Shown here: piece by piece, positions 9,501 through 14,717 of the stretch
Layout: each line of letters starts with the position of its first letter
Position numbering within the stretch: the first letter of the stretch is position 1
NCBI GenBank assembly: GCA_964640725.1
Contig: CAZXIJ010000036.1
Span: 1 to 31,572, forward strand
DNA from: CALHVX01 sp964640725
Lineage (GTDB): Bacteria; Pseudomonadota; Gammaproteobacteria; Pseudomonadales; Azotimanducaceae
Reading direction: 5' to 3'
Length of the DNA: 31,572 nt
Notes under the pieces: generated by a model
What the model saw: only the letters and a program-made list of their open reading frames with translations
What the model was told of the DNA's origin: nothing
Database searches by the model: none
Made by a program: the position numbers and the translations under genes

Positions 9501-9693
9501 TGCCGTGGGGGCTGGTTCGGAAAGCCGCAACGTGCTCGGAGTGGTCATCTTCTGCGGCGTGCTGTTCTCATCGCTGCTAACGTTGTTTGTAGTACCGGTG
9601 TTTTACAGTCTGCTCGCGGGGCGCTCCCGGAGCCCCAAGGCGCTCGAAGAGGACCTCGAGGTGCTGATCGCCCAGGCCGCGCAAGAGGGCTGA
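6586..9693 (+). CDS. RND efflux permease, AcrB/MexF-like (HAE1 family)
   Basis: 1035-residue inner-membrane proton/drug antiporter, a normal length for the family. Start GTG at 6586, three bases after the adaptor stop, gives the typical N-terminus with SVQRPVFATVVSLLLVAFG. Proton relay residues are visible: Asp401-Asp402 in SIGLVVDDAIVVLENI (TM4) and Lys922 in GIAAKNGVLIIEFINQLRD (TM10). Large periplasmic loops follow TM1 and TM7 as expected. It forms a pump with the upstream adaptor; no TolC-like channel is present here, so the pump presumably uses one encoded elsewhere. The last 19 bases including the stop are repeated directly downstream and again beyond an assembly gap. Antibiotic, solvent or bile-type export cannot be told apart by sequence alone. 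Confidence 0.95.
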   Translation: MWLSDTSVQRPVFATVVSLLLVAFGMLSFNALPLREYPDISAPTVSVTTNYVGASADVIESRVTQVIEDRISGIDGIENIRSTSQDEVSRINVEFSLDRDIDQAANDVRDRVSRVVRLLPDDVELPIVAKEDSDARPAMYVSLSSSELTTMELDDYARRFVVDRFSIIPGVSSANVNSGSRAAMRVWLDRLALAARGVTVTDVEAALRRENIELPAGRIQTDSLEFRVRLARSYQTPEDFRELVVATDPDGFPVRLGELADVVVAPANTRETFSVNQRTTAGIAISKQSNANTLETLEAVKAEIEAVNRSLPSHMSLIASSDDSVFIREAIDSVYQTILMTVALVSLVILVFLGNIRTMIIPAITIPVCLVSAFIALALFDFSVNLITLLALVLSIGLVVDDAIVVLENIYRRIEKGEPPLLAAYRGARQVSFAVIATTAVLIAVFTPIMFLSDNVGVIFRELAVAICAAVVFSSVLALSLTPAMSARLLKPVTEVNAFSRRVNRFFDRFENAYRRALGAALRARWLVVLMTVGALCLAGWLLNVVPREYSPKEDQGMVMASVTAAEGTAVERMKGHMSALEEPILPLLEDGTVARLMSRVPGWGSSAPNTGFLFITMSPWQERDRSSAEVSQDLSRAWSDVPSVRAFAFSRSGLSRGGGGLPVQFVIGGTDYDQLADWRDVLLEQVAKYPGIQRIDSDLKETQPQLLVQINRERAASLGVSVQNVGRTLATMMSEQKITSYVQGGEEYDVIVQAQESQRASASDLTNIYVRSDSTGELVPLANLIEVVETSGPASLQRYNRLRAVTLSGSLAPGYTLGEALTFLEQAARQTLPEIVQIDYKGESLEYLEASNSLVFTFGMALLIVFLVLAAQFESFIQPFVILLTVPMAMAGALAGLYLNGSTLNIYSQIGLVMLIGIAAKNGVLIIEFINQLRDAGREFGTAVLEGAVIRLRPVMMTTISTTAGALPLVFAVGAGSESRNVLGVVIFCGVLFSSLLTLFVVPVFYSLLAGRSRSPKALEEDLEVLIAQAAQEG

Positions 9694-9851
9694 GGCCGCG
9701 CAAGAGGGCTGANNNNNNNNNNNNNNNNNNNNNNNNNNNNNNNNNNNNNNNNNNNNNNNNNNNNNNNNNNNNNNNNNNNNNNNNNNNNNNNNNNNNNNNN
9801 NNNNNNNNNNNNAGGCCGCGCAAGAGGGCTGAGGCCGCGCAAGAGGGCTGA
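9675..9851 (+). repeat. 19-bp tandem repeat at the end of the RND permease, interrupted by gap
   Basis: The unit GGCCGCGCAAGAGGGCTGA appears at 9675-9693 (the last codons and stop of the permease), 9694-9712, 9814-9832 and 9833-9851. The 39 bases before the run of N (9674-9712) are identical to the 39 bases after it (9813-9851). Copy number is therefore unknown: either a longer array or an unmerged contig overlap. Confidence 0.9.
9713..9812. other. Assembly gap of exactly 100 N
   Basis: A round run of 100 unknown bases, the usual placeholder for a gap of unknown size, sits inside the 19-bp tandem repeat. Its length should not be taken as real. Confidence 0.97.
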
Positions 9852-9923
9852 CAGGGTTGCAAAGTCTTTACCTGTTCCACGACTGCGTCCTAGGAATTCC
9901 GACGCTCGCGTCGTAAAGTTTGC

Positions 9924-9953
9924 TTGACACTTTTTGAGGCCGAGCCGTACAGA
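9924..9953 (+). promoter_or_regulatory. Possible sigma-70 promoter before the patatin gene
   Basis: A perfect TTGACA (9924-9929) is followed after 18 bases by TACAGA (9948-9953). The weak -10 would overlap the annotated ATG at 9953. If it is real, translation would begin at the downstream Met (residue 26, about 10028). A small inverted repeat CGACG-CTCG-CGTCG (9900-9913) lies just upstream. Confidence 0.25.
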
Positions 9954-11452
9954 TGTCAGATCAGAGTGCCGCCCAAAGCGCTGCAGCCCGTTCTCCGAGC
10001 AAACCGGAGCCCCGCGCGCGCCTGTCCATGGAGAGCGCGACCAGCTATGACGAGTGGCTCGCAGCCGCGATTGCCCGGGACGAGCGCAGCGGCGCCGGGC
10101 GCTGGAAAGAGCAGGACGCCAGCAGCCGCTACGACTACCGGATCATCCGGCGCCGGCTGGATGAGCTCCAGGCTCTGCGCCGGGACGGTGACCCCCACGC
10201 GCTGCTGTTCTGCCTGAACGAGGGCATTCACGGCAACATGGGCGGCATCGGCTCCGCGGCGATGTATGGCAAGGCCAAGTCCGGCACCAAGAACCTCATT
10301 ACCGAGTACCTGCGTACCACCGCTGGAGCGCTCCGGCAGATCGCCGCAACCCCCGACGATGTGATTCCGTTTCTCGAGAAGCTGGAGTTCTTTCGCCGGG
10401 CAAGCCTGTGCTTCGGCCGCAGCGCTTTGATGCTGAGCGGTGGCGGGGCCCTCGGGCCGTTTCATGTCGGCGTGGTCAAAGCGCTCCATGAGCAGGGGCT
10501 GTTGCCCGAGGTGATCTCCGGGGCCAGTGCCGGGTCGATCGTTGCCGCCGTGGTCGGCACCCAGAGCGACGAGACCCTGACCCAGCTGTTTGACGCGAAA
10601 AGCCTGGCTCGGGCATTTCAGGATTTCGGTGACGAAGGCGTTGAGACGCTTAAGCCCAATCAGCGCATGAGCGTCGACAGCGTGCGCAGTGTCATCGAGT
10701 CGCTGATCCCGGACATGACCTTCGCCGAGGCTTTCGAAGCCACCGGTCGCAAGATCAACGTCTCGGTGTCGCCCCGGGAAGTGCACCAGAAGTCGCGGCT
10801 GCTCAACGCCGTGACCAGCCCGAACGTGATGATTCGCGAGGCCGTGCTGGCATCCTGTGCCATTCCCGGTATTTATCCGCCGGTGACCCTGGCGGCACGC
10901 AACGCCGCGGGCGAGCGGGTGCCCTACGTGCCGTCGCGCCAGTGGGTCGACGGGTCTGTGACGGACGATTTGCCGGCCAAGCGCCTGTCGCGCCTGTACG
11001 GCGCCAACCACTTCATCACCAGCCAGACGAACCCGGTGGTGCTGTGGCGCATCACCGATCCAGACAGCGACGACCTGCTGGTGCGCGGCTGGAACATTTA
11101 CCAGAACGCCATGAAGCAATGGTTCCGGGCGACTTATCCCTTTGCCGTGGCCGCGACCAAGAACCTGTATCCCCTGAACCTGATCACGCGCATGACTTAC
11201 TCAGTCGCTGTGCAGGACTACACGGCCGATATCAATATCCTGCCGCGGCGCCGCTTCTGGGATCCGCGCAAACTCTTGTCGGCGCTCGACGAGCACGACA
11301 CGCGCTACCTGATTCGCGAGGGCGAGCTTGCGACCTGGCCGCGGATCGAGATGATCCGCAACTGCACGGAAGTGAGCCGGGCGCTGGACGCGGTGCTGGA
11401 TCCCCTGGAAACGCGCTACGCCAACCAGCGTGCGGTGCTGCACGCCGTTTAG
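9953..11452 (+). CDS. Patatin-like phospholipase with N-terminal DUF3336 domain
   Basis: 499-residue predicted serine lipase/acyl hydrolase. An N-terminal helical DUF3336 region (about residues 25-155, beginning ATSYDEWLAAAIARDE) precedes the patatin domain. The oxyanion loop is SGGGALGPFHVG (about 160-171), the nucleophile elbow is GASAG with Ser192, and the catalytic Asp is in WVDGSV (Asp333), completing the Ser-Asp dyad. The arrangement is that of bacterial relatives of yeast Tgl3/4/5 lipases, which act on triacylglycerol or phospholipid. No signal peptide, so probably cytosolic or membrane-associated. The start at 9953 is the first ATG; Met26 is an alternative because the first ~25 residues are Ser/Ala/Pro-rich and not conserved-looking. 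It converges on the transglutaminase-like gene with a six-base gap. Confidence 0.93.
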   Translation: MSDQSAAQSAAARSPSKPEPRARLSMESATSYDEWLAAAIARDERSGAGRWKEQDASSRYDYRIIRRRLDELQALRRDGDPHALLFCLNEGIHGNMGGIGSAAMYGKAKSGTKNLITEYLRTTAGALRQIAATPDDVIPFLEKLEFFRRASLCFGRSALMLSGGGALGPFHVGVVKALHEQGLLPEVISGASAGSIVAAVVGTQSDETLTQLFDAKSLARAFQDFGDEGVETLKPNQRMSVDSVRSVIESLIPDMTFAEAFEATGRKINVSVSPREVHQKSRLLNAVTSPNVMIREAVLASCAIPGIYPPVTLAARNAAGERVPYVPSRQWVDGSVTDDLPAKRLSRLYGANHFITSQTNPVVLWRITDPDSDDLLVRGWNIYQNAMKQWFRATYPFAVAATKNLYPLNLITRMTYSVAVQDYTADINILPRRRFWDPRKLLSALDEHDTRYLIREGELATWPRIEMIRNCTEVSRALDAVLDPLETRYANQRAVLHAV

Positions 11453-11456
11453 CCAG

Positions 11457-11480
11457 GCTCAGCCCTTGAAGCGGCTGAGC
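11457..11480. terminator. Bidirectional hairpin between convergent genes
   Basis: Perfect 8-bp inverted repeat GCTCAGCC / GGCTGAGC with an 8-base loop, beginning just after the patatin stop and covering the last codons of the convergent transglutaminase-like gene. No long T tract on either side, so it is a hairpin terminator candidate rather than a classic one. Confidence 0.45.
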
Positions 11481-12274
11481 TGTGCCCAGTGCGAGCCGCT
11501 GTAGCGAACCGTCGGGCCGCGGCGCTGGTTGACCCAGAAGTGCGTGCGGTCGAACTGGTAGCGAGGCTGGTATTCAGGCATCAGGCGGGCCAACGGGTAG
11601 TGCTTCAGGCCTGCCAGCCCGTGTTTCTGCGTTGCCTCGAGAATGTACTCGCGGCCATCACGGAACAGCACCACCCAGGCATGGCCGCCACCGTTCATGG
11701 TGCCCACAGCCACCCGCGCCTGCTCGCCGAGGCCCGTTAGCCAGTCCGCGAGCAGCACCGCGTGATCTTCGCAATCGCCGACGGGGCTCAGGAAAGCCTC
11801 TCGGCTGGTCTGCCAGACATCGCCTTCTTCCTCCAGGCCGTAGATATCGTGGTCGTAGCTGTACTGCTTGCGCTGTGCCAGGACCAGCAGCGGCAGCCAG
11901 TGGTTGTCTGTGTGGAAGGGCACGTAGGACTCCAGGAAAGACTGCCAGGCGTGGTAGTTGCGATCGACGCCGCGCGCCAGCCCGGCGGCACTGTCCGTCT
12001 GGCCAAGGCTGATGACGATCGGTACCGGGTTGCGCTGCAGTGCCCGGGGCAGTGATGCGACAACGCGCGCGACGCTGAAGCGCTCGCCGGTGCCGGTCAG
12101 CTCGATCCTGCCAGCGGTGTCTCGCGGCCCGGGCGCTGCGCTGCGCAGCGCATCCTCCGCCAGAGCGACGGAGGCCAGCTCATCTTCAGAGAGCAGACTC
12201 TGCGCACGAGTCAGCAACAGGATCACCATGATCGTCAGCAGCAACACCAACGCGTCGAAAATGGAGAGTTTCAA
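11459..12274 (-). CDS. Membrane-anchored transglutaminase-like cysteine protein
   Basis: 271 residues. An N-terminal hydrophobic segment (about residues 7-22, ALVLLLTIMVILLL) probably anchors it with the rest in the periplasm. A transglutaminase-like core follows: the nucleophile is Cys168 in SPVGDCEDHAVLLADWL, His198 is in GGGHAWVVLF, and the acidic third residue is probably Glu213 in YILEAT. The papain-like fold of this family covers peptidases, amidases and crosslinking enzymes, so the reaction is unknown. The ATG overlaps the TGA of the DUF350 gene by four bases, indicating translational coupling. It is the last gene of the DnaJ-DUF350-transglutaminase set and may act on envelope proteins under stress; that role is inference. 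Confidence 0.8.
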   Translation of the reverse strand: MKLSIFDALVLLLTIMVILLLTRAQSLLSEDELASVALAEDALRSAAPGPRDTAGRIELTGTGERFSVARVVASLPRALQRNPVPIVISLGQTDSAAGLARGVDRNYHAWQSFLESYVPFHTDNHWLPLLVLAQRKQYSYDHDIYGLEEEGDVWQTSREAFLSPVGDCEDHAVLLADWLTGLGEQARVAVGTMNGGGHAWVVLFRDGREYILEATQKHGLAGLKHYPLARLMPEYQPRYQFDRTHFWVNQRRGPTVRYSGSHWAQLSRFKG

Positions 12275-12501
12275 CCGCGAAAGCCGAAAGCCACGATCAG
12301 CGCAACGAAAATGAGGATTGTTGACGCGAAGACGGCGACGGCCATATTGCCGGCCTTCAGTTCGCCCTCGATATCGATACGGGTCAGCAGGCGTCGATCA
12401 ATGGCGCGCAGGGCGATGACCCCAACGGCCAGTGCCAGGATCGTGTAGGCAAGGTTGAGGCCCAGGTTAATGAGCGTCGCCGCGAGAAAATCCCATTCCA
12501 T
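12271..12501 (-). CDS. DUF350 small membrane protein
   Basis: 76 residues with two strongly hydrophobic segments (about 8-28 and 50-72) and a charged middle (RAIDRRLLTRIDIEGELKAGN), the pattern of the DUF350 inner-membrane family; the phrase EGELKAGNMAVAVF is typical of it. Function is not established. It is coupled by a four-base overlap to the transglutaminase-like gene and starts 39 bases after the DnaJ gene. A role with its coupled partner in the envelope is likely but unproven. Confidence 0.8.
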   Translation of the reverse strand: MEWDFLAATLINLGLNLAYTILALAVGVIALRAIDRRLLTRIDIEGELKAGNMAVAVFASTILIFVALIVAFGFRG

Positions 12502-12540
12502 AGTTCAGTCCGCTGTGCTGCGAAACCTTCCGGGCAGGGT

Positions 12541-13473
12541 TCAAGGGGGCGCGGAGCCCACCCGGGTTTCCAGCTTCTCGTAGAGTGCCCGGACTTCCTC
12601 GTCCTGCGCCGCCGGCACGATGACGTCAATGATGACGTATTGGTCGCCGTCCTGCGATTGCTTGCTCGTCGCCGGCAGGCCGCGGCCCTTCAGGCGCAGC
12701 CGCGTGCCGCTGCGGGCGCTGGCGGGGAGCTTCATGTTGACTTCGCCGCCGAGCGTGGGGATCCGGATGCTGCGTCCCAGCGCGACCTGCCAGGGGTAGA
12801 CTCCGACGGTGACGAGCACATCGTCATCTTCCACCCGAAATTTTGGATGCGGCTCGTAGCGAACGCGCAGGAGCAGATCTCCGGTCGATCCGCCGCGGGG
12901 CTGCCCCTGACCTTTCAGGCGAATGCGCTGGCCGTCGCGGACGCCGCGCGGCAGTGTCACGTTGAGCGTCTTGTCAGAACCGCCGGGCAGGCTGAAGGTG
13001 ATGGCGCGCTTTGCGCCGCGATAGGCATCCTCCAGAGGCACGGCCACGTCAGCTTCGACATCACCGCTGCCCTGGCTGCCGCTGCCGTGCACTCCGCCGC
13101 CCTGCATGCCGGCACCGAACAGCGTCTCAAAGAAGTCGCTGAAGCCTGAGCTGCCGAAGCCTGCGTCAAAGGAGGCGCCGCCGCGGGGCCGGAAACCGCC
13201 CTGAGCGCCAGCGCCCGGGCCCCAACCCGGCGGCGGGTCAAAGGCTTGGCCTTGCTGCCAGTTTTCGCCAAATTGATCGTAGGCCGAGCGCTTCTCGGGA
13301 TCCTTGAGGACTTCGTAGGCCTCCGAGACTGCCTTGAACTTATCTTCGGCATTGTCGTCTTTGCTGACATCCGGGTGGTAGCGGCGGGCGAGCTTTCGAT
13401 AGGCACGCTTGATCTCCTCCGCCGTGGCAGAGCGGCTCACGCCCAGGGTCTCGTAGTAGTCCCGATATTCCAT
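12541..13473 (-). CDS. cbpA: CbpA-like DnaJ co-chaperone
   Basis: 310-residue J-domain protein. The J domain (residues 1-70) has HPD at 33-35, which stimulates DnaK ATPase. It is followed by a Gly/Phe/Pro-rich linker (about 75-150) and two beta-barrel substrate-binding domains (VEADVAVPLEDAYRGAKRAI; later LGGEVNMKLPASARSGTRLRL). The CxxCxGxG zinc fingers of DnaJ are absent, so it is a type II, CbpA-like protein of normal length. The start MEYRDYYETLGV matches the usual CbpA beginning. No Shine-Dalgarno is visible, and a sigma-32-like promoter lies so close that the mRNA could be leaderless. First gene of a probable operon with DUF350 and transglutaminase-like genes. No CbpM modulator gene is seen beside it. 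Confidence 0.93.
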   Translation of the reverse strand: MEYRDYYETLGVSRSATAEEIKRAYRKLARRYHPDVSKDDNAEDKFKAVSEAYEVLKDPEKRSAYDQFGENWQQGQAFDPPPGWGPGAGAQGGFRPRGGASFDAGFGSSGFSDFFETLFGAGMQGGGVHGSGSQGSGDVEADVAVPLEDAYRGAKRAITFSLPGGSDKTLNVTLPRGVRDGQRIRLKGQGQPRGGSTGDLLLRVRYEPHPKFRVEDDDVLVTVGVYPWQVALGRSIRIPTLGGEVNMKLPASARSGTRLRLKGRGLPATSKQSQDGDQYVIIDVIVPAAQDEEVRALYEKLETRVGSAPP

Positions 13474-13480
13474 GCGCTAC

Positions 13481-13509
13481 ATATGGGGGCAGATGCCGTC
13501 AGATTAAAG
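13481..13509 (-). promoter_or_regulatory. Sigma-32-like heat-shock promoter of the cbpA-like gene
   Basis: On the minus strand CTTTAA (13509-13504) is followed after 15 bases by CCCCATAT (13488-13481). This is a perfect fit to the heat-shock -10 consensus CCCCATnT and five of six for the -35 CTTGAA. Seven bases then separate it from the ATG, so transcription would begin at or beside the start codon. Confidence 0.5.
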
Positions 13510-13651
13510 CGCTCGCCGCGAATACCGGCTGTCGGGATGTTGGCGTCCCGAGCGGCCTCCGGTTGCGCCGTGAGACTCAGGCCCCAGATTCAGCGCTGGC
13601 CGGCCCAGGGAGGGTCGGTTTCGGGCAAACTGGGGGTCCCTGTGGCTTTGG

Positions 13652-13873
13652 ATGGGAACGATGGTTCGACCCCTAATCTCCGGAATGATCTGCGCCCTGG
13701 CGCTCGGCAGCGCGCTGGCGGTGCCCGCCCACGCAGACGAATCGATGGTCAAGAAGACCCTCGATGGACGCTGCCTGGCGTCAACCCACAAGGATTACTG
13801 GGAAACCAAGGTTTACGTGGCGAAGCCTTCCATGGCGGCCTGCGTAAAGAGCGGCGGCAAGGCGGCCAAGTAA
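13652..13873 (+). CDS. Small secreted protein of unknown function
   Basis: 73 residues, start ATG 13652 or, as likely, the ATG at 13661 (Met4), which has GGGA just upstream. A clear signal peptide (ISGMICALALGSALAVPAHA) is followed by a mature part of only about 44 residues with two Cys. The mature sequence has the pattern Cys-x-x-S/T-x-x-x-Y ... Cys-x-x-SGGK-x-x-K. It reminds me of a short C-terminal motif found in many tiny exported bacterial proteins and at the ends of some secreted nucleases; this is from memory and untested. The two Cys may form a disulfide in the periplasm. It ends in a hairpin and precedes the PEP-CTERM gene. Confidence 0.65.
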   Translation: MGTMVRPLISGMICALALGSALAVPAHADESMVKKTLDGRCLASTHKDYWETKVYVAKPSMAACVKSGGKAAK

Positions 13874-13914
13874 GGCCGCCACCGTCAAGCGGTTGGCGCG
13901 CAATGCGCCAGCCG
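13861..13914 (+). terminator. Two consecutive hairpins at the end of the small secreted gene
   Basis: GGCGGCC-AAGTAA-GGCCGCC (13861-13880) has the stop codon in its loop. A second, stronger hairpin CGGTTGGCGC-GCAAT-GCGCCAGCCG (13890-13914) has a 10-bp stem with one G-T wobble. Only two T follow, so intrinsic termination is plausible but not textbook. Confidence 0.5.
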
Positions 13915-13935
13915 TTGCCGGTGTTGTGACGCAGT

Positions 13936-13952
13936 GCGGCAGTTCCTGCCGC
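13936..13952. other. Perfect 7-bp inverted repeat upstream of the PEP-CTERM gene
   Basis: GCGGCAG-TTC-CTGCCGC lies about 60 bases upstream of the sigma-54 -24 element. It may be a hairpin or an activator site at a place where bacterial enhancer-binding proteins can bind; neither is shown. Confidence 0.3.
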
Positions 13953-14011
13953 CCCTCGCCGTCAATTACATCACATTAACAACTAACTCTTTGATTTATA
14001 TAGTCATTTAT

Positions 14012-14028
14012 TTGGCACGCTAGCTGCA
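14012..14028 (+). promoter_or_regulatory. Sigma-54 (RpoN) promoter of the PEP-CTERM gene
   Basis: TTGGCACGCTAGCTGCA matches the -24/-12 consensus YTGGCACG-N4-TTGCW with few mismatches. The GG (14014-14015) and GC (14026-14027) doublets are spaced by exactly 10 bases. It stands after an AT-rich tract (about 13962-14013) unlike the GC-rich surroundings, and about 75 bases before the GTG start. Confidence 0.75.
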
Positions 14029-14103
14029 ACTCTGTGACGGAAACCACACGGCGGACCCGGTCGGCCGTGGGGGCAAACATTCAGTAGTCGCGGAGTTATC
14101 GCA

Positions 14104-14652
14104 GTGAAGTCATTTTTTGTCGCCCTTGTCGCTACCTGTTTCTTCGGCCTGGCCGGCGTCGCGCAGGCCGGCCCGATTTTGTACGCGGGAGACCTGACCC
14201 ACGGCAGCGCGCAAGCGGGCCTGGTCCTGGACGATTCCGTGGGCAATGTCGACAGCTATCAGTTCTGGCGCTTTGACGCGCTCGCCGGCGACCAGATAGA
14301 GGTCATTGCCCGGCGCCAGGAGCTGCAGCACGATCCGGTCATGCGGATCTGGTTCGGCCTGTTTGGCGATACCCGTCAGCTTGGCCGGTCTCAATACTTC
14401 GCCGACGACGAGATCGCCGCGCCTGGGCCCTACGGCGATCCCCGTGAGCGCTTCATCGCGCAAACAGGCACTTACACCATTGCCATCTACGACCACAGCG
14501 CCGGCGGCAGTACCTGTGCCGGGCTGTGCGACTATCAGGTCTCGGTGACCGGTTCGACGGCAACCGTTGCCGAACCGCCGGCGTTGGCCGTGCTGAGCCT
14601 GGGGCTGATCAGCCTGGGCGCGCTGCGCGCCCGGCGCCGTCGCCTGACCTGA
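14104..14652 (+). CDS. PEP-CTERM sorted exported protein with PPC-like domain
   Basis: 182 residues. The GTG start at 14104 gives a signal peptide ending about residue 22 (VAQAGP). The middle (about 28-150) resembles a bacterial pre-peptidase C-terminal (PPC) beta-sandwich: DSYQFWRFDALAGDQIEV, an acidic DDE, then TGTYTIAIYDHS and YQVSVTGS. The C-terminus is a PEP-CTERM sorting tag: VAEPPALAVL with a short hydrophobic helix and a basic tail RARRRR. Exosortase (EpsH/XrtA) recognises such tags and the protein would be released or attached to the cell surface or exopolysaccharide. The exosortase genes are not in this window. Its sigma-54 promoter fits the PrsK-PrsR/RpoN control reported for PEP-CTERM genes. 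The ligand or role is unknown. Confidence 0.85.
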   Translation: MKSFFVALVATCFFGLAGVAQAGPILYAGDLTHGSAQAGLVLDDSVGNVDSYQFWRFDALAGDQIEVIARRQELQHDPVMRIWFGLFGDTRQLGRSQYFADDEIAAPGPYGDPRERFIAQTGTYTIAIYDHSAGGSTCAGLCDYQVSVTGSTATVAEPPALAVLSLGLISLGALRARRRRLT

Positions 14653-14667
14653 GACGGCGATCTCAGG
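14648..14667 (+). terminator. Hairpin overlapping the PEP-CTERM stop codon
   Basis: CCTGAGA-CGGCGA-TCTCAGG is a perfect 7-bp stem that contains the stop codon (14650-14652); a short TCTTT follows after five bases. Terminator candidate separating this gene from the P450. Confidence 0.4.
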
Positions 14668-14717
14668 CGGAGTCTTTGGGGGCCCGCCGATGCTGTGGTT
14701 AAACTGCGGGCGAAGCT

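Noticed and set aside
9675..9851. CRISPR array reading of the 19-bp repeats
   Set aside because: Copies are directly adjacent with no spacers, and the first copy is coding sequence of the permease.
9956..11119. 387-codon minus-strand frame opposite the patatin gene
   Set aside because: Shadow frame; the sense strand has the GASAG and DG dyad.
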